From assembly GCF_932276165.1 (NCBI RefSeq), contig NC_063991.1, forward strand, positions 4,641,001 through 4,705,000: a stretch of DNA of 64,000 nucleotides. Direction: 5' to 3'. Numbering within the stretch: the stretch's first letter is position 1; the number at the start of each line of letters is the position of its first letter. This document shows positions 27,501 through 33,500 of this stretch, piece after piece. Made by a program: the position numbers and the translations under genes. Below the pieces are notes generated by a model that saw nothing but the letters and a program-made list of their open reading frames with translations, made no database searches and had not been told where the DNA came from. The DNA is from Plutella xylostella (lineage: Eukaryota; Arthropoda; Insecta; Lepidoptera; Plutellidae).

Positions 27501-30500
27501 CACACGGAAGAAAGGTCATGGTACGCAATCATCATATTTGACAACGGGCGAAATAGAAGCCGCATACATCAGCATTATAAAGGCCGTGCAAGCATATTAT
27601 TACGAGCAGGACTTATCGCGATTACATCGTAAGGAAACAGTGAGTAGTAAAAGTAGCTTGTTGGGACTAAACCCGTTCCTTGACAAAAACGGCATCATGA
27701 GAGTGGGAGGTAGATTGCACAGATCGAACTTGACAGATGTCCATAAACACCCTGTCATCATTCCTCACGATTCAAAACTGACAACCCTTCTTATGGATCA
27801 AGCACACAGAGCCACATTACACGGTGGTCCCAAGTTGACACTAGGATTTTTAAGGAATCGTTGGTGGGTAATAGGAGGCACCCGAGCCGTCAAGAAATAC
27901 ATTCGGACGTGCGTTAAGTGCCGCCGATTTGACAACACCAAGCAAGACCAGCTCATGGCTAACTTACCAGAGCCGAGAATCACTCCCTCAAGACCTTTCA
28001 CGCATACAGCGGTGGACTTCACTGGACATGTCGAGCTGAAGGTCAACAAAGGACGAGGCGTAAAAACCACCAAGGGATACATCGCTGTATTCGTATGCCT
28101 GACTACAAAGGCTGTGCATTTGGAACTTGTGTCTGACTTGAGCTCCGCCGCGTTCCTAGCGGCATTCAAAAGAATGTGTTCCCGAAGATCATCCCCTAAA
28201 CATCTGTACAGCGACAACGCGACAAACTTTGTAGGAGCCGCCCGATCACTCAGACAAGAACACAAACAAGCACTACAACACTATATTGACAATGCCCTTT
28301 TGACTGACATCGCAGAATTAGGAGTCACGTGGCACTTCAATGCGCCAGCGTGGCCTAGTGGCAACGGACTAGCTGAAGCTGCTGTCCGTAGTATGAAGCA
28401 CCATCTAAAGAGAGTACTGGGGGAACAAAAATTGACATTCGAGGAATTTACAACTCTTCTGACCCAAATCGAGGCGTGCCTCAACTCCAGACCCCTGTAC
28501 GCACTCACTGAAGATGCTGATGACATTGACATTTTAACCCCAGGCCATTTCTTAGTTGGAGGGCCAATCCTGACAACAGTAGCTCCTGAAACTGACGTAA
28601 GTTGCCTAAAGACACGGTGGCAACTAACAGAAAGGATGCATCGTGACTTCTGGAAAAGATGGTCACAAGACTACCTTCATCATCTGCAAACAAGAAGCAA
28701 GTGGACGCGACCAAAGAAAAATGTGACCATCAATGACATAGTCCTTATCAAAGAGGACAACATGCCACCGTCCAAATGGGCCCTCGGGAAGGTATCAGAT
28801 CTCCATCCTGGACCAGATGGACTCGTGCGCGTTGTGACTGTGAAGACAAAAGGAGGGGTATTCATGAAGAGACCCATCGTGAAACTAGTGTTAGCCTTAC
28901 CCATCAATCACGAACCTGCACCTGACACTGCGATGCTAAGTCCAAAGCAGAACGACCCTCTCCCTGTTCAACAAACCACGCGCCCGCAACGTAGGAGAAA
29001 GCGAAGACCGAATGTATTACTATCCGCTCTACTACTCTTCATGTCTTTGATCACGCCGACCATACAACACGACTTCTTGGACACACCATTGAATAATAGC
29101 AAAACGCTTTATTTTGACAAAATAGCTGACCTAGGGATTATTCAAGATCACTGGAAGATCATCGTATACTACAATATGACAGCATACTGGCAAAGTGTAT
29201 CGGATGTCAGTAATTACATACAACATCTGTCCAGCCTATGCAAAAAGGAACCAACATTCAGTGTAATTGCCAATCAGTTCGAACATGAACTAAGGGAACT
29301 CGTGCACTACAACAATTTGCTGACGAATCCACCTCCGAATCGCAAGAAGCGAGGCCTAATAAATGGCGTCGGATACGTGGCGAACTCACTCTTCGGCGTA
29401 CTGGATGACAGATTCGCGCAAAAATATGAGCAAGACATTGCCGCCATTAGTCAAAAAGAGAACCACCTACTAAATCTTTTTAAAAATCAAACCTCCATTC
29501 TTGAAGCTGAAAATAACATTCTCAAGCGAAATGAAAAGGTCATGAATAAACAGTTCGCCATCATTAATCAACAATTAAAAAACATTTCGGAAGAAGTACA
29601 TCAGTCGAAAAGGATCAACGAAAACGTACTAGAAGCATTTTACATTATCTCTTCGGCTATATCAATTGATGTCATTATGTCCAACCTCCGACGGACCCAA
29701 GATACCCTCATTGACACCGTCACCAATATCTACTATGGCCGTCTGGATGTTCATTTACTCTCACCTGAACAAATTCATGAACAGCTGAACATTATCTCGG
29801 GTCAGCTGCAAGAAGACCTGATGATTCCAGCCAAAGACATCAAAGATTTATATAGCTTATTGCATATCCAAGCCAGAGTAACTAAAAAGTACCTTATCAT
29901 GGAGATTCGCTTACCTCTTCTGAACCATGATCATTTTGAGCTCGACTGTGCCATATCAATCCCACAAAAACAAGGTGACCGCACTATATATACAATCGCT
30001 CAAACCAAGTACGTAGCTGTCAATGTGAGAAAAGATACTATAATGCCAATGACCGAATATGATTTACAATCCTGCATTAAACAATCGGATGTAAAGTTAC
30101 TATGCCCACTAAATAGCCCTATTTACAATATTAAATCCCATGATACAATATGTGACACTCGGGTATCAATAAATGACAAAAACTTGAAATTTTGTAAAAC
30201 CGAAACACTTAGTTGCATTAATAAGTGGATCAAATTGCACGCTCGGGATTCTTGGTTGTACTCGTGTTGCGAAGAATGCGTGATCCGCATTATGTGCCCA
30301 GCTGGAGTGACGACAAAACGCTTACGCGGCAGCGGAGTCATTGCACTAGGTCGAGGCTGTGTTGTGAAAGGGGATACGTTTACGATACATGCCCACTATG
30401 ACTTCGTCGATCAGATGTTCATACAACAAACCGCGGAATCAGCAAGGCCATTCATTACATCACCGATTAATGACATTATAAACTCCTCAATTCCGAAAGA

Positions 30501-33500
30501 TATTTTAACTATAGAAGATCACGCTCAACTGTACGAGGACATCAAACAGAAACTGGAAACTCTGAAGTCTCAATCTTCAATCGAGTTTCCCGATGACAAC
30601 ATTCCGCATCACATCATCAATTATAGTATCTCGTCGTTGATGATTACTGTGATATTGCTACTCGCCGTATACAAGGTAAAGCAGAGATGCCAGCGCAGAC
30701 CCAGGACGCGAGGGCCCCGGGAGGAAGGAGCCATCGAGATGACATGCCGACCACGCCACGGAGTGAGTCAGTGTAGTGTAATCGATGAGGTAGTGTCAAA
30801 TCGTAAGGTAGCCTCACGAGTGCAGTGCGGTTCGGTAAATGAGGTAGTGCCCAATCGTAAAGTAGCCTCACCGGTGAAGTGCTCAGAACTTTCAAAGTCT
30901 GTAACAAGCCTCGCTGCAAGCGCTGTGACATTTGATTAATTTTAGTTTTCATTTAATTTCATATCCATTTGACATTCTAGGCTAGACAACGCGTAGTTTC
31001 TTCTACTAACCTGCACCCACCATTGTATTTGCACCATTACTAAAATTACAATGTTACAATGAAATATTTAAGAGTAATGTTGCCTTTATCTTACATAAAT
31101 CATTTTGTTTCTTTTTCTTGGGGTGGCAGTATGTGTGAGCCACTCACACATTGTTAGAGATTATGTGCTGACAGCGCTTGCATGCGCGCCCTCAATTTGG
31201 GTAATTCTTGACATCATTGTAAGTATTTTATACATTTAAGTTTTTAGTGCATTATAGACCATTGAACATATCAGTTCGTTCTTATTTGACAACCTTTTGC
31301 ACTCAAATCTGACACCTTTAGGGCTTGACCGTAACAACAGCCCGAACACACGTGATGTCTAACGAGACCCCCCCCTCCCCCCTCATGATGTTTCGTGAGG
31401 TTTTCCGTACCCCCTCCCCCCCCTTTTTAGCCTCACGTGATTAATGGACGGCCCCATACTAGACAGACACACAAAGCTAACTTATAACACTACTATTCAC
31501 AGACAAAATATCGCTCTGACATACATCGAAAGTACCAGGAATCCATAAACCACCAAGAAGGTAACTAAAATACCTATACAAACTATAACAAACGCTCTTA
31601 AATCGCATCGAAAGTACCAGGATCCTATAACTTCCAAAGAGGTTCATCTATTTCTCAAGAACAAAACCTTCAATCCACTCCTCAAGTACCAGGCTCGTAT
31701 GAAGCAGTAAGAGAGCGCACCTGTTCTCCAGCAGCCCCTGCAGGTCGCTGGCCAGGCTGGGCGCGGGCGGGCGCGCCAGGTTCGCCTGCACGGCCAGGTC
31801 CCTCAGCGCCGCGCCCGCCTCCAGCTCCGCCGCCCAGGGACACCTCCGCCGCGCCGCCCGCCCCACTGCACGCGCCCCACACCAGAGCGACGCTGACACC
31901 GCCGGACACAGACGCAGCTCTGGCGTGCTAGACAGTCGCACAGATACACAACGCAAACTTATAACACCCTTACAGACATAACGGCCGAACCATCGCTTTG
32001 ATATACTAGACAGACAGACAGACACACACAGCAAACTTATAACACCACTATTTACAGACAAAACATCGCTCTGACATACATCGAAAGTACCAGGAACCCA
32101 TAAACCACCAAGAAGGTAACTAAAATACCTATACAAACTAACAAACGCTCTTCAATCGCATCAAAAGTACCAGGAGCCTATAACTTCCAAAGAGATTCAT
32201 CTATTTCTCGAGAACAAAACCTTCAATTCACTCCACAAGTACCAGGCTCGTATGACGCTGTAAGAGAACGCACCTGTTCTCCAGCAGCCCCTGCAGGTCG
32301 CTGGCCAGGCTGGGCGCGGGCGGGCGCGCCAGGTCCGCCTGCACGGCCAGGTCCCTCAGCGCCGCGCCCGCCTCCAGCTCCGCGGCTAGCAGGAACACTT
32401 CGGCTACGGACCAGGTGGAGACTATGGAGCGGATGTAGCGGGCGTGCTCACAACCTGCAAGTGGGGGAATGGTACATTGTTGGGAGGAATGACAGGAAGT
32501 CATTTAAAAACGTTAATAATAGTGAGGGAGCTAATAAATAACCCACGAAACTAAATAAGGGGTACATCACAGCTAAACATAAAAGAGTAGAGATTAATGT
32601 TTTTGGAACTTAACAGATTTAAACCTGGCATATGTCTGTTTCTATGGTTTCAATGTCAAACTCGCTGTGTTCCTGTATAAACAAATCGGATTTTGCTTAA
32701 TTTTGGGGTTTTGTGGATTGTTGAGTTTGTCCACGAGGTGAAAATGAATATAACCATTCGCAGCGAAGCTAAGCAAATGATATACATCGTTTACCTACGA
32801 TGTTTGTTTTTTTTTGAATGCACCTATCAGACAAGGTGGAAAGCATTGGGGAGGCTTAGTTTTATGAGGTTTTCACATTCATTAATTTGCATTGCATCTT
32901 AGATTTTCTCTCATCTCTACATACCTCTATCAGGCCGGGGGTCGCGCGGGCGCCGCGCCGCCGCCGCTATGCGCCTGCGCAGCGTGCCCAGCGCCGCGCC
33001 GCCACCCTTCTTCTTGCGCTCTCTGAAATGTGGAAATTAGGTTTGGAAAATTTATAGTTATTATTAGTACTAGCTTTTCAGAATTTTTAAGAATGTGCAC
33101 TATGTGACAGACCGTTTAAGTGCCAATTTCTCCATAGTCGGTTATCTAACCGACCAGGGATTGGTTAGTCAATTATACGTCATTGCATATAAAATTCTTG
33201 ACAGATGTGTCAAAAGTCGACCACTAATACCTGGTTATGCTCTAACCGACCATGGAAAAATTAGCACTTAGGGCCAGTTTTTTGATCCCTAGTTAACTCA
33301 ACTATTGGTCAAAAATGGCGACCATTAGTTAAAAACCACCCAAATTTGTATGAAGCTGTCATGCTTGACAAGTGACTTGACTAATGGTTAAAGTTGACCA
33401 CGGATCAAATAACTGGCCCTTAGCCTATGTGTTAATCTAGGGTGTCAGCTACTTACATACCTCCAAATTTCATTACAATCGGTTCAGCCATTTTGACGTG

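Larger units (their letters stand above)
22868..31348 (+). mobile_element. Complete BEL/Pao LTR retroelement with envelope
   Basis: 8481 bp, plus strand, antisense to BTBD7. 217-bp LTRs, flanking CACGT duplication (22863-22867 and 31349-31353), primer site after the 5' LTR, purine-rich tract (GGGGTGGCAG) before the 3' LTR, and one uninterrupted gag-pol-env frame. The two LTRs differ at only two adjacent positions, so the insertion is young. The presence of an envelope puts it with the retrovirus-like members of BEL/Pao. Confidence 0.95.
22573..31455. mobile_element. MITE with GGGGCCGTCCATTAATCACG ends, split by the BEL/Pao element
   Basis: Inverted ends at 22573 and 31455, flanked by ATA direct repeats (22570-22572 and 31456-31458). 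Without the retroelement it is about 0.4 kb, with C-rich runs near both ends. A paralogous copy of the host unit at about 31990-32010 lacks the insertion and shows the unbroken ATACTAGACAG sequence. Transposon family not assigned. Confidence 0.8.
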
